A stretch of DNA of 64,000 nucleotides from Hymenobacter sp. BRD67 (GTDB lineage: Bacteria; Bacteroidota; Bacteroidia; Cytophagales; Hymenobacteraceae): positions 310,001 to 374,000 of the forward strand of contig NZ_CP053904.1 of NCBI RefSeq assembly GCF_013256425.1, read 5' to 3'. The notes under the pieces were generated by a model. That model was given only the letters and a program-made list of their open reading frames with translations, made no database searches and was not told where the DNA came from. This document shows, piece after piece, positions 1-7,804 of the stretch (the stretch's first letter is position 1; each line of letters begins with the position of its first letter). The position numbers were made by a program, and so were the translations under genes.

Positions 1-72
1 CGTGACTAGCCTTGCAGCTGGCCCGTCCGCCCTTATCACCTCATCACTTCACTACCGAAAACTTATTATAAA

Positions 73-420
73 CTAAGCTTTTGCCTTCTTGGGGCCTTTG
101 GCAGCCTTGGGAGCTTTGGCCGAAACTTCACCAGTGATTTTCTTGCTGCCTTTGATTTTGGCAACGAAGGTTTTGCTCGGCTTGAAGCTGGGGATAAAGT
201 GCTCGTCGATGATGAGCGAGGTATTCTTAGAGATGTTACGAGCTACTTTGCGAGCGCGCTTTTTGTTTACGAACGAGCCGAAGCCACGCACGTAAATGTT
301 GTGGCCTTCGGTCATCGAATCCTTCACCACTTTGAAGAATGCTTCGACGGTCGTCAGCACATCGGCTTTCTCAATGCCGGTTTTTTGCGAGATTTCGGAA
401 ATTACCTCAGCTTTGGTCAC
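73..420 (-). CDS. HU-family DNA-binding protein with basic tail
   Basis: Histone-like DNA-bending protein that coats and compacts the nucleoid. The 115-residue product has the HU/IHF fold over residues 1-93: an N-terminal helical dimerisation part, the RGFGSF turn at 45-50 and the beta-ribbon arm with a proline (IPSFKPS) near 77-82. Ordinary HU is about 90 residues; the extra 25 here are an Ala/Lys-rich tail (KAPKAAKGPKKAKA), like the histone H1-like tails of some HU proteins. It is divergent from mutY and has a clear Bacteroidetes promoter about 100 nt upstream. HU next to mutY and ssb is a common Bacteroidetes arrangement. Confidence 0.93.
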   Translation of the reverse strand: MTKAEVISEISQKTGIEKADVLTTVEAFFKVVKDSMTEGHNIYVRGFGSFVNKKRARKVARNISKNTSLIIDEHFIPSFKPSKTFVAKIKGSKKITGEVSAKAPKAAKGPKKAKA

Positions 421-524
421 GTTGGTAAGGGGGGTACTAGAAGTGAAAAAAAATCGGGCGAATAATTAACCGTTTTCGACGTAATTCCTTGCCCGGTAGG
501 AGGTTTGTCATTGGAAACGGAGCG

Positions 525-555
525 CAAAGGTACTCCTTAAAGTTTGTTCGGCCAA
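525..555 (-). promoter_or_regulatory. Promoter of the HU gene
   Basis: On the minus strand, TTG (553-555) is followed after exactly 20 nt by TACCTTTG (532-525), a perfect match to the Bacteroidetes -33/-7 consensus TTG-N19-21-TAnnTTTG. It predicts a 5' untranslated region of roughly 95-100 nt before the HU start. Confidence 0.7.
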
Positions 556-577
556 TGGAAACTTCCAAGTTTCTCTT

Positions 578-1711
578 TTGGTCAAAATATTATGCCTCAT
601 TATTTTGCTTAAAACTCCATCTGTTATCGACCCGGTTCCTTCCAATTCCTTTTTAGCGCAGGCCCTGCTGAGCTGGTACCCGCGCCACCGCCGCGACCTG
701 CCCTGGCGTCATACCCGCGACCCCTACGCTATCTGGCTTTCGGAGGTTATTCTGCAGCAAACCCGGGTGGCACAAGGCTTGCCTTACTACCTTGACTTTC
801 TGGCCTCTTACCCCACTGTGCACGACCTGGCCGCGGCTCCCGAGCAGGAGGTGCTACGGCATTGGCAAGGCTTGGGCTACTACTCCCGGGCCCGCAATAT
901 GCACCATACTGCGCAGCAGGTGGTAGCTGAATTCGGGGGGCAGTTCCCGACCACTTTTACCGGTCTGCGGCAGCTCAAAGGGGTAGGCCCGTACACGGCT
1001 GCCGCCATTGCTTCATTTTCTTTTCATGAGGCAGTAGCCGTGCTCGATGGCAACGTGTTTCGGGTGCTGGCCCGAATTTTTGGCCTTCATGCCGACATCG
1101 CGGCCCCTTCTTCGCGCAAAGAATTCCAGGCGGTGGCCGACCAGCATCTGCCGCCAGCTCATGCGGCCGAGTTTAACCAGGCCATCATGGAATTTGGGGC
1201 GTTGCAGTGTACGCCGGCCAAGCCCGACTGCCTGTTTTGTCCCTTGCAAAGCCATTGCTGGGCCTTTCAACACGGGCAGGTGGCGCTGCTGCCGGTTAAG
1301 AGCAAAGCCAAGGCGTCCCGTACGCGCTACTTCCACTACCTGGTGCTGCGTTATGGCGAGCAGCTGTACCTGAAAGAGCGACCGGCCGGCGATATATGGC
1401 AAGGGCTATATGATTTCGGACTGGTCGAAACCGATTCGGCCGACATGCCCGCGGCGGAGGTGCTGCGCCACGTAGCGGCGCTCGGCGGCGTGCCCGACAC
1501 CAGCCGCGTGGCCGAAGACCGCCCCGCGCCTACTCTGCGCCACGTGTTGAGCCACCAAAAGCTTGAAGCCCGCTTCCATACCGTGCGCCTCGGAGCGGCC
1601 CTGCCGGCCAGTACCATGCAGGATACCGGGCTGCGGGCTTACTCGGCCGCCGAAATTGAAAACCTGCCGAAGCCCGTATTAATCAGCAACTATTTAGCTA
1701 AAGCAAGCTGA
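578..1711 (+). CDS. mutY: A/G-specific adenine glycosylase MutY
   Basis: Base-excision repair enzyme that removes adenine mispaired with 8-oxoguanine. The catalytic Glu lies in SEVILQQTRV (about residue 54), the helix-hairpin-helix is LKGVGPYTAAAI (about 133-144), and the catalytic Asp is in VLDGNVFR (about 155). The [4Fe-4S] motif C-x6-C-x2-C-x5-C is complete at about 211-227. The C-terminal third is the NUDIX-like domain that reads the 8-oxoG strand. No in-frame ATG precedes the conserved start of the domain, so initiation must use a rare codon: TTG at 578 or TTG at 605. Length (377) is normal. The gene is divergent from HU and followed by ssb. Confidence 0.95.
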   Translation: MVKILCLIILLKTPSVIDPVPSNSFLAQALLSWYPRHRRDLPWRHTRDPYAIWLSEVILQQTRVAQGLPYYLDFLASYPTVHDLAAAPEQEVLRHWQGLGYYSRARNMHHTAQQVVAEFGGQFPTTFTGLRQLKGVGPYTAAAIASFSFHEAVAVLDGNVFRVLARIFGLHADIAAPSSRKEFQAVADQHLPPAHAAEFNQAIMEFGALQCTPAKPDCLFCPLQSHCWAFQHGQVALLPVKSKAKASRTRYFHYLVLRYGEQLYLKERPAGDIWQGLYDFGLVETDSADMPAAEVLRHVAALGGVPDTSRVAEDRPAPTLRHVLSHQKLEARFHTVRLGAALPASTMQDTGLRAYSAAEIENLPKPVLISNYLAKAS

Positions 1712-1737
1712 AAAACAACTGCTTTTCAGTTTGCTTT
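1700..1737 (+). terminator. Hairpin overlapping the mutY stop codon
   Basis: A 15-bp stem (1700-1714 with 1723-1737; one G-T pair) with an 8-nt loop spans the mutY TGA. The 3' arm begins with four T and ends in TTT. Probable intrinsic terminator of mutY. Confidence 0.55.
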
Positions 1738-1828
1738 AACTCGCTCTTAATCATTAATTTAGATTGCTGGGCAGCTCACTAAACCCCAGTTAAAATAATC
1801 TAGAGCGGTTTGCCGCTTCGTGTATGGG

Positions 1829-1881
1829 GCGGACAGCCGGCTTTTAGCCGGCTGTCCGCTCGTGCTAAAAGCTGGCAGCCC
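1829..1881. repeat. Intergenic palindrome, family D copy 1
   Basis: A perfect 14-bp stem (1829-1842 with 1846-1859) on a TTT loop, followed by CTCGTGCTAAAAGCTGGCAGCC. The block GCCGGCTGTCCGCTCGT and the later GCTGGCAGCC recur, with a different spacer, in the gap at 35.1 kb. It lies in the 345-nt space between mutY and ssb and encodes nothing I recognise. Confidence 0.6.
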
Positions 1882-1971
1882 GCACCAGCCAGGCTGTAAA
1901 ACAACGTGGAGATGCGCTCACCGAACTGATGAGGTAGTGCCAGTTTGGTTAGATTATTTTGCTAATATGAT

Positions 1972-2002
1972 TTGCAAATTGGTAAAATTTGTTGTACCTT
2001 TA
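1972..2002 (+). promoter_or_regulatory. Promoter of ssb
   Basis: TTG (1972-1974), 20-nt spacer, then TACCTTTA (1995-2002): the Bacteroidetes promoter layout, with A replacing the final G of the -7 box. Predicted transcription start is about 48 nt before the ssb ATG. Confidence 0.5.
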
Positions 2003-2056
2003 GCTCGTCAATGGCAGCTGTGGTTGGCTGTCGCATACGTCATAAAACAGTGCATT

Positions 2057-2476
2057 ATGGCTGGGGTAAATAAAGTAATTTTGGTTGGTAATCTGGGTAA
2101 AGATCCAGAAGTACGGCATCTCGAAGGTGGCAACAGCGTAGCTCATTTCACGCTGGCTACCAATGAGTATTACAAAGACAAGCAGGGTGCCCGCGTGGAG
2201 CGCACCGAGTGGCACAACATATCGGCCTGGCGCGGCCTTGCCGAACTGGCTGAGAAGTACCTCAAAAAAGGAAGTCAGGTGTATGTAGAAGGCAAGCTGC
2301 GCACCCGCCAGTACCAGGATAAGGACCAGCAGACGCGCTACATCACGGAGATTATAGCCGAAGAAATCTCCTTGCTGGGGGCACGCTCGGGTACTGGCAA
2401 CAACCCTCCTAGCTCCGGCGCCGAGGAGAGCGTAAGCCTGCGGCAGGAGCCGGAACTTGACCAGTTGCCTTTTTAG
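2057..2476 (+). CDS. ssb: Single-stranded DNA-binding protein SSB
   Basis: Binds and protects single-stranded DNA in replication, recombination and repair. The 139-residue product has the OB fold ([17 protein letters not shown] at the N-terminus, then EWHNISAW and [10 protein letters not shown]) over residues 1-105, a short low-complexity linker, and the acidic tip DQLPF that recruits partner proteins. An upstream extension of the frame to 1820 exists, but the family starts at MAGVNKV, and the promoter at 1972-2002 sits between, so ATG 2057 is the start. Stand-alone gene between two hairpin terminators. Confidence 0.95.
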   Translation: MAGVNKVILVGNLGKDPEVRHLEGGNSVAHFTLATNEYYKDKQGARVERTEWHNISAWRGLAELAEKYLKKGSQVYVEGKLRTRQYQDKDQQTRYITEIIAEEISLLGARSGTGNNPPSSGAEESVSLRQEPELDQLPF

Positions 2477-2595
2477 AGCAGGTCTCAGGTGCGGGTACGA
2501 GCGGGCTTCCGGCTGTTAGCTGGCCGGCCGCACTATATACCAACTCAACACCAGCTGTAAGTCGCGGTCGCTGTTAGCGGTGATTCTTGTTCTGG

Positions 2596-2625
2596 AAAAG
2601 CCTCGGCACCAAGCCGGGGCTTTTT
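2596..2625 (+). terminator. Terminator of ssb
   Basis: AAAAGCCTCGGC pairs with GCCGGGGCTTTTT around an ACCAA loop (one G-T pair), ending in T5. Intrinsic terminator form, 120 nt after the ssb stop. Confidence 0.7.
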
Positions 2626-2682
2626 GGCGTTGGGCGGGGGCGTTGCCTGCTAACTTTGGGCTTTGCCTGGCTTTCACTTACT

Positions 2683-3278
2683 ATGAGCGTTGCACGATTC
2701 TGGAATATGGCGCTGCTAGCCACAGGCGTGGGCGGGCTGCTGGCGGCCTGCTCTTCGGCCCCCGACTATACGCCCAAGCCTAAGGGCTACAACCGCATCG
2801 ACCTGCCGCCGCATCGTTACCGGTCGCTGCCTGCCGGGCACCCGTACACGTTTGATTATTCGCAGTATGCCAAGGTGTTGCGCGACTCATCGTATCTGGC
2901 GCAGCCCGATTGGCTGAACGTGTACTATCCCAATCTGCACGCCAATATTCAGATTACCTATACCAACGTGGTACGCAACCGCCAGCTCTACAACAAGATG
3001 ATGGAGGACGCGCGCAAGCTCACGGGCAAGCATCAGATTAAGGCTACTTCCATTGAGGAAAAGATTTTGCGTACCCCAACGGGATGCGCGCCTCGGTTTT
3101 TGAGCTGGAAGGGGAGGTGCCGAGCCAGTTTCAGTTTTATACAACCGACAGCACCAAGCATTTTTTCCGGGCCGCCTTGTATTTCCGCACGGCCACGGCC
3201 AACGATTCGCTGGCACCCGTGATTGAATATGTGAAATACGATATGATAAAGATGCTTAACTCATTGCGATACAAGTAG
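2683..3278 (+). pseudogene. gldD: Gliding motility lipoprotein GldD, frameshifted
   Basis: GldD is an outer-membrane-linked lipoprotein needed for Bacteroidetes gliding and type IX secretion. ATG 2683 gives a signal peptide with the lipobox LLAAC. The family hallmarks follow: GYNRIDLP, then, in a second frame, [21 protein letters not shown] and [10 protein letters not shown] at the C-terminus. The frame breaks in a run of four C at 3074-3077; one more C would join the halves as ...[12 protein letters not shown].... Everything else is intact (about 198 residues), so a sequencing deletion is likelier than a dead gene. gldE, usually found between ssb and gldD, is absent here. Confidence 0.88.
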
Positions 3279-3289
3279 CCAGCTGGTTA

Positions 3290-3322
3290 GGCCGCCTGCT
3301 TTCCTAAGCTTGGCAGGCGGCC
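3290..3322 (+). terminator. Hairpin between gldD and recG
   Basis: GGCCGCCTGC (3290-3299) pairs perfectly with GCAGGCGGCC (3313-3322) around a 13-nt loop, just after the gldD stop. No strong T-run follows, so termination efficiency is uncertain. Confidence 0.45.
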
Positions 3323-3358
3323 TTAGCCGCTGATTATTGTTTTTCTTACCTCTCAGTA

Positions 3359-5455
3359 ATGAGTAACTTCTTCAATACCAAGCTTGAATACTTGCGGGGC
3401 GTGGGCTTGCAGCGGGCGCAGCTGCTGGGTAAGGAGCTGGGACTTTTTACCTACGGCGACCTTATTCAGCGCTACCCGTTTCGCTACCTCGACCGGACGC
3501 AGTTTTACAATATAGTGGATTTGCATGATGACCTGCCGTTTGTGCAGGTGAAGGGCATTTTGCGCGGCCGCGAAATAGTGGGGGAGGGCCCTAAAAAGCG
3601 CATGGTAGCGAAAGTGGGCGATGCCAGCGGCGAGCTGGAGGTGGTCTGGTTTAAGGGCGTAAACTACCTGGAAAAAGTTATCAAGAACCACCAGGAATAC
3701 ATTGTTTTCGGCAAGCCGACGATGTTTAACGGCCGGCCCCAGATGGCCCATCCCGACCTGGAAGAAGTAAGCGAGCAGAAGCCCGGCCAAAGCTTTCTGC
3801 AGCCCGTGTATAACACGAGCGAAAAGCTAAAAAACTATCATCGTATTGATAGCAAGGCCATTATGCGTATGGTGGGCGATTTGCTGAAAATCGCGCTGCC
3901 GCAGGTCACCGAAACGCTGTCGCCGGCGCTTATTCAGCAATATGGGCTGCTGGATAAGGCTTCGGCGCTGCAGCAGATTCATTTTCCGCAAACGCCGGAT
4001 ATGCTGGAAAAGGCCCGGTTCCGGCTCAAGTTTGAGGAGCTTTTTTACGTGCAGCTAAAGCTGCTGCGCCAGAAGGACCAGCGCAAGGTGACCCTGTCGG
4101 GGCAAATTTTTAGTGAGGTGCCCACCCTGGTGCATTTTTATAAAAATATTATGCCCTTCGACCTGACGGGCGCGCAGAAGCGGGTTATTCATGAGATTTA
4201 CAAGGACTTCTGCGCCGGCAAGCAGATGAACCGGCTGCTGCAAGGCGACGTAGGCTCGGGCAAAACCATCGTGGCCTTTATCGCTATGCTGATGGCCGCC
4301 GACAACGGCGCCCAGAGCTGCCTGATGGCCCCAACCGAAATACTGGCCGACCAGCACTATCAGGGCCTGAAGGTATATGCCGACCAGCTGGGCATCAACC
4401 TGGGCAAGCTCACGGGCAGCACCCGCACCTCACAGCGGCGCATTTTGCACGAGCAGCTGCGCGAAGGCACTATGCAGATGCTGGTGGGTACCCACGCCCT
4501 GCTTGAAGATGTGGTGCAGTTTCGCAACCTGGGCCTTACTATCATGGACGAGCAGCACCGCTTTGGGGTGGCGCAGCGCTCCAAGCTGTGGCAAAAAAAC
4601 CCGTATGTCATACCGCACGTGCTGGTTATGACGGCAACGCCTATTCCGCGCACGCTGGCCATGACCCTGTACGGCGACCTCGACGTAAGCGTGATTGACG
4701 AGCTGCCCGCCGGCCGCAAACCTATCGTAACGGTGCACCGCTACGATGCTAACCGCCTGAAAGTGTTCCAGTTTATTCGCGACCAGGTGGCGCTGGGGCG
4801 GCAAGTATATATCGTGTATCCCTTGATTGAGGAAAGCGAAACGCTCGACTATAAAGACCTTACCGACGGCTATGAGAGCGTGCAGCGGGCTTTCCCCGAT
4901 TTGCAGATAAGCATTGTGCACGGGCGCATGAAGGCCGAAGAAAAGGACTTTGAGATGGCCCGCTTCGTCAAAAAAGAAACCCAGATAATGGTGGCGACCA
5001 CCGTTATCGAAGTCGGCGTGAACGTGCCCAACGCCTCGGTAATGGTGATTGAGAGCGCCGAGCGCTTTGGCCTTTCGCAGCTGCACCAGTTGCGCGGGCG
5101 CGTGGGCCGGGGTGCCGACCAGAGCTATTGCATCCTGATGACGGGCTACAAGCTGAGCAAAGACAGCCGCACCCGGCTTGAGACGATGGTACGCACCAAC
5201 AACGGTTTCGAGATTGCCGATATCGACTTAAAGCTGCGCGGCCCCGGCGACCTCATGGGCACCCAGCAGAGCGGTGTACTAGACCTGTTAATTGCTGACC
5301 TGGCTAAGGACGGTCGTATTCTTACTGAAAGCCGGGCCGCCGCCCAGGCCATTCTCAGCGACGACCCGGAGCTGGCGCGGCCCGAGCACGGCAACATCAG
5401 GCGGCATATTGAAAGCCTGCCCGCAACGGCCGTTAACTGGAGCCGGATAAGCTGA
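3359..5455 (+). CDS. recG: ATP-dependent DNA helicase RecG
   Basis: Branch-migration helicase that regresses stalled replication forks and processes Holliday junctions. At 698 residues it has the normal length. The N-terminal wedge/OB domain (about 1-230) precedes an SF2 motor: Walker A GDVGSGKT (about 297-304), the DEQH box (about 397), TATPIPRT (about 424) and motif VI QLRGRVGRG (about 577). The C-terminal RecG-specific segment with GPGDLMGTQQSG is present. ATG 3359 directly begins the conserved N-terminus. It lies 80 nt after gldD and ends at a terminator shared with the convergent small gene. Confidence 0.96.
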   Translation: MSNFFNTKLEYLRGVGLQRAQLLGKELGLFTYGDLIQRYPFRYLDRTQFYNIVDLHDDLPFVQVKGILRGREIVGEGPKKRMVAKVGDASGELEVVWFKGVNYLEKVIKNHQEYIVFGKPTMFNGRPQMAHPDLEEVSEQKPGQSFLQPVYNTSEKLKNYHRIDSKAIMRMVGDLLKIALPQVTETLSPALIQQYGLLDKASALQQIHFPQTPDMLEKARFRLKFEELFYVQLKLLRQKDQRKVTLSGQIFSEVPTLVHFYKNIMPFDLTGAQKRVIHEIYKDFCAGKQMNRLLQGDVGSGKTIVAFIAMLMAADNGAQSCLMAPTEILADQHYQGLKVYADQLGINLGKLTGSTRTSQRRILHEQLREGTMQMLVGTHALLEDVVQFRNLGLTIMDEQHRFGVAQRSKLWQKNPYVIPHVLVMTATPIPRTLAMTLYGDLDVSVIDELPAGRKPIVTVHRYDANRLKVFQFIRDQVALGRQVYIVYPLIEESETLDYKDLTDGYESVQRAFPDLQISIVHGRMKAEEKDFEMARFVKKETQIMVATTVIEVGVNVPNASVMVIESAERFGLSQLHQLRGRVGRGADQSYCILMTGYKLSKDSRTRLETMVRTNNGFEIADIDLKLRGPGDLMGTQQSGVLDLLIADLAKDGRILTESRAAAQAILSDDPELARPEHGNIRRHIESLPATAVNWSRIS

Positions 5456-5480
5456 GGTCGGGACGCAGCAGGCATAAAAA

Positions 5481-5505
5481 AAGCGGTTTCTTTAAGAAAC
5501 CGCTT
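5481..5505 (-). terminator. Terminator between recG and the small minus-strand gene
   Basis: AAGCGGTTTCTT and its exact complement form a 25-nt palindrome. On the minus strand it is followed by seven T, so it ends transcripts of the gene at 5511-5744; it may also stop recG. Confidence 0.7.
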
Positions 5506-5510
5506 AGCCT

Positions 5511-5744
5511 TTAAAACCAAGTAACGGACTGCTTATCCGGCTTTCGCTGGTTAATAGGCGTAATAGTGGGCGCCTCCTCCTCGGTGTAGCGCGTCAGCGT
5601 CATGCTGTTGGCCAGGTTGCTGGGCGCAAAAAGCTCCACCGGAGGCTTGGCCAGGCCGGCTGTCGCAGCTGGCGTAGTCAGTTGCATATAACGGCCAGCA
5701 ATAATGAGGGCGAATAAAGAACCGAGCTTAAGAAATGATTTCAT
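5511..5744 (-). CDS. Small exported protein, unknown
   Basis: Unrecognised 77-residue product. The N-terminus (MKSFLKLGSLFALIIAGRYM) has Lys residues followed by a hydrophobic stretch, which fits a signal peptide or a single membrane anchor; the rest is polar and Pro-rich with no motif I know. A terminator lies directly downstream on the same strand, which supports a real transcript. The coding call rests on that context and on the signal-like start only. Confidence 0.5.
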   Translation of the reverse strand: MKSFLKLGSLFALIIAGRYMQLTTPAATAGLAKPPVELFAPSNLANSMTLTRYTEEEAPTITPINQRKPDKQSVTWF

Positions 5745-6088
5745 AGGGTGTAGGTAGCGGCACGAACCACCTTCAAAACGGGTGCCAGTTAGTAGTTTTT
5801 TATTTAAATAAACAGAAGATAGGACGCTGGGTGGGAGTGAAAGAGAATTAGCAATACCAGCAATGCTCTCCGAACGCGCCGGTTAAACGGCTACGAGCCG
5901 CCAGGGTTACACTGCCAGTCATAAAGTTCGAGGAACTGCTTTGGTCTACAAAGATACACATGCCCGGCAGCCCGCCAGCGTTAGTGAATGGCAGCAACCG
6001 CTTAGCGAGCGGCAGGCCACTTCGGCTGCGCACGGTACTTTTGGCGTAGGAGGCCCTACCCGAAGTCCATTTTTAACGATAATTGCCC
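5745..6088. other. Intergenic gap, no gene seen
   Basis: This 344-nt gap separates two divergent genes. The only pattern noticed is CAAAGATA at 5949-5956, which read on the minus strand is a perfect -7 box (TATCTTTG), but no TTG occurs at the proper distance. No convincing ORF or RNA structure. Confidence 0.5.
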
Positions 6089-7555
6089 ATGCGCTTTTTC
6101 TTTGGTTTTGCTGCTCTGGCCTTTACTGGCCTGCTCGGCGCAGCTCATCCAGCTCAGGCCCAGAAAACCAGGTCAGTACCTTTCAGCTACCTGCCCGAGC
6201 AGGGCGAAGACCGCTACAACCAGCGCGTGCCGCGCAAAACCCTGGCCCTGCCCGATGGCAGCGGCTTTATTATCCTGGCTCACCAAAGCGGTAGCGCCTA
6301 CGCCGTAGAGCGCTACGATGCCGACCTCAAAAAGCAGTGGAGCACCGCCCTGCCGGTAGCTCCCGGCGAAACCGTGGAGGCTTTCGGCCGTGGCCCCGAG
6401 CAGGCCTGGGTAGTTATTCACCACGCCGATGAAAGCACTCAGAATCTGACTGTGCAGCCCTTTGCGCTCAGCGGCGGTCAGAAAGGGGCGCCTGTGGTAG
6501 TCGTAACGGCGCCGGCCCGCGACCGCCGGCCCGGCGTGCGCCTCTCGCCCGATGGCACCCGGCTGCTGGCTTTTCGCTACCTGGCCCGCGAGGAGCAGGT
6601 GAAAGCGCTGGAGGGCACGCTCTACGACCAAAAGCTGAATAAGCTACTGGACCGGACCTACGATTTTCGCGACCAAGGCGATTTTTTTTCGCCTAATGTG
6701 CTGCTGGCCAACGACGGCACGCAGTACGTGACGCTGCTTGGCGACGCCATGAAAAAGCTGAGTGCCCGGCGCTACCCGCCTACGCCCGACCGCGTAGGCA
6801 TTGCCACGACCATTCCGGTGATGGGGGTGCCCGTGGGTGGCACGTTTGGGGGCCAGCCGATTACTATTCGGGATGCCCGCTTCAGCCTGGAGCCCGACGG
6901 CCAGCTGTACGCCGTGGCGCTGTGCGCCAACGACCGTACCGGCGACCTGAGTGGCCTGAAAGTGGTGCGGTTCGACTTCGCCGAGAGCCGCCTCAAGCTG
7001 GCCGAGGAGCTGCCTTTTGCCCCGGCTTTTTTGACGGAGGTGAGCAAGGCAACCGGCGCGCCGGTGAAAAATATGGCCGACATCTACCTGGCTGACATTC
7101 TGCTGACCGACAGCAAAAACCTAGTAGTGGTGGCAGAGCGGCATTTTGAGGAAGGTGGCCCCGAGCTGCCGGTACACGCCCGGGAGGTGTATCTGTTTGG
7201 GTATAGCCCGTTTCTGACGCCCACCTGGCATACTATAGTCGCTAAAGACCAGGTAGCGCCCGCCATCGACAGCTACACCGGCATTGGTTATCGGGCGGCC
7301 GCTTTTGGCGAAGAAGTACAGCTGCTGACGCTGGAAACGATAGGCGGCAAGTCAGACTTGTATCTGCGCCGGGTGCAGGCTCCTACGGGCGTGCTTAGTG
7401 CGCCACAGCGCCTCAAGCTCAACGTCGCCAACGACCAGCAGCTGGCTTACGTGAAAGACTTTACCGCTTGGCTCGGCCCCAAGACAATTATCGGGGTGAG
7501 CCGCCCGAGTAAGAAGTCGGCTGCTTTGCAGTTAAATGAAGTTAAACTGAAATAA
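6089..7555 (+). CDS. Secreted beta-propeller-like protein, unknown
   Basis: A 488-residue exported protein of unknown function. ATG 6089 opens a clear signal peptide (hydrophobic FFFGFAALAFTGLLGAA, cleavage after AQAQ); the TTG six bases upstream is less likely. The mature part has recurring short blades such as LPDGSGFIILAH, LSPDGTRLLAFR, LANDGTQYVTLL and LEPDGQLYAVAL, spaced as in WD40/PD40-like propellers. No catalytic motif is visible. It has no sorting domain, so it probably stays in the periplasm or is a lipid-free envelope protein. It stands alone and is followed by a strong terminator. Confidence 0.75.
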   Translation: MRFFFGFAALAFTGLLGAAHPAQAQKTRSVPFSYLPEQGEDRYNQRVPRKTLALPDGSGFIILAHQSGSAYAVERYDADLKKQWSTALPVAPGETVEAFGRGPEQAWVVIHHADESTQNLTVQPFALSGGQKGAPVVVVTAPARDRRPGVRLSPDGTRLLAFRYLAREEQVKALEGTLYDQKLNKLLDRTYDFRDQGDFFSPNVLLANDGTQYVTLLGDAMKKLSARRYPPTPDRVGIATTIPVMGVPVGGTFGGQPITIRDARFSLEPDGQLYAVALCANDRTGDLSGLKVVRFDFAESRLKLAEELPFAPAFLTEVSKATGAPVKNMADIYLADILLTDSKNLVVVAERHFEEGGPELPVHAREVYLFGYSPFLTPTWHTIVAKDQVAPAIDSYTGIGYRAAAFGEEVQLLTLETIGGKSDLYLRRVQAPTGVLSAPQRLKLNVANDQQLAYVKDFTAWLGPKTIIGVSRPSKKSAALQLNEVKLK

Positions 7556-7579
7556 TTAAAAAGCAACTATATTCATAAT

Positions 7580-7623
7580 AAAAAGCCTCGCCTGGTGCCT
7601 ATTGGTACCAGGCGAGGCTTTTT
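7580..7623 (+). terminator. Strong intrinsic terminator
   Basis: Perfect 17-bp stem (7580-7596 with 7607-7623), 10-nt loop, A5 on the left and T5 on the right. It ends the propeller-protein transcript and would work from both strands. Confidence 0.85.
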
Positions 7624-7804
7624 GCTTGGCAACGTTGCCGGCAACGTTTGCGCAAATAAACACGGGGGAGGGTAGTGCTAATAGCCACAAATGCAGGAAA
7701 TTGCGCAACAGTACTGCTTGCATTAGCAGCTGCGCAGGTACTGTTACTGCTATTAGTCTAGTGCTGGGCTTTACGCTGCATACTCTGTTCCCACCCCTCC
7801 TTTT

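Noticed and set aside
5848..6033. 61-codon minus-strand ORF with a TATCTTTG box inside
   Set aside because: No -33 element, no motif, composition-driven.
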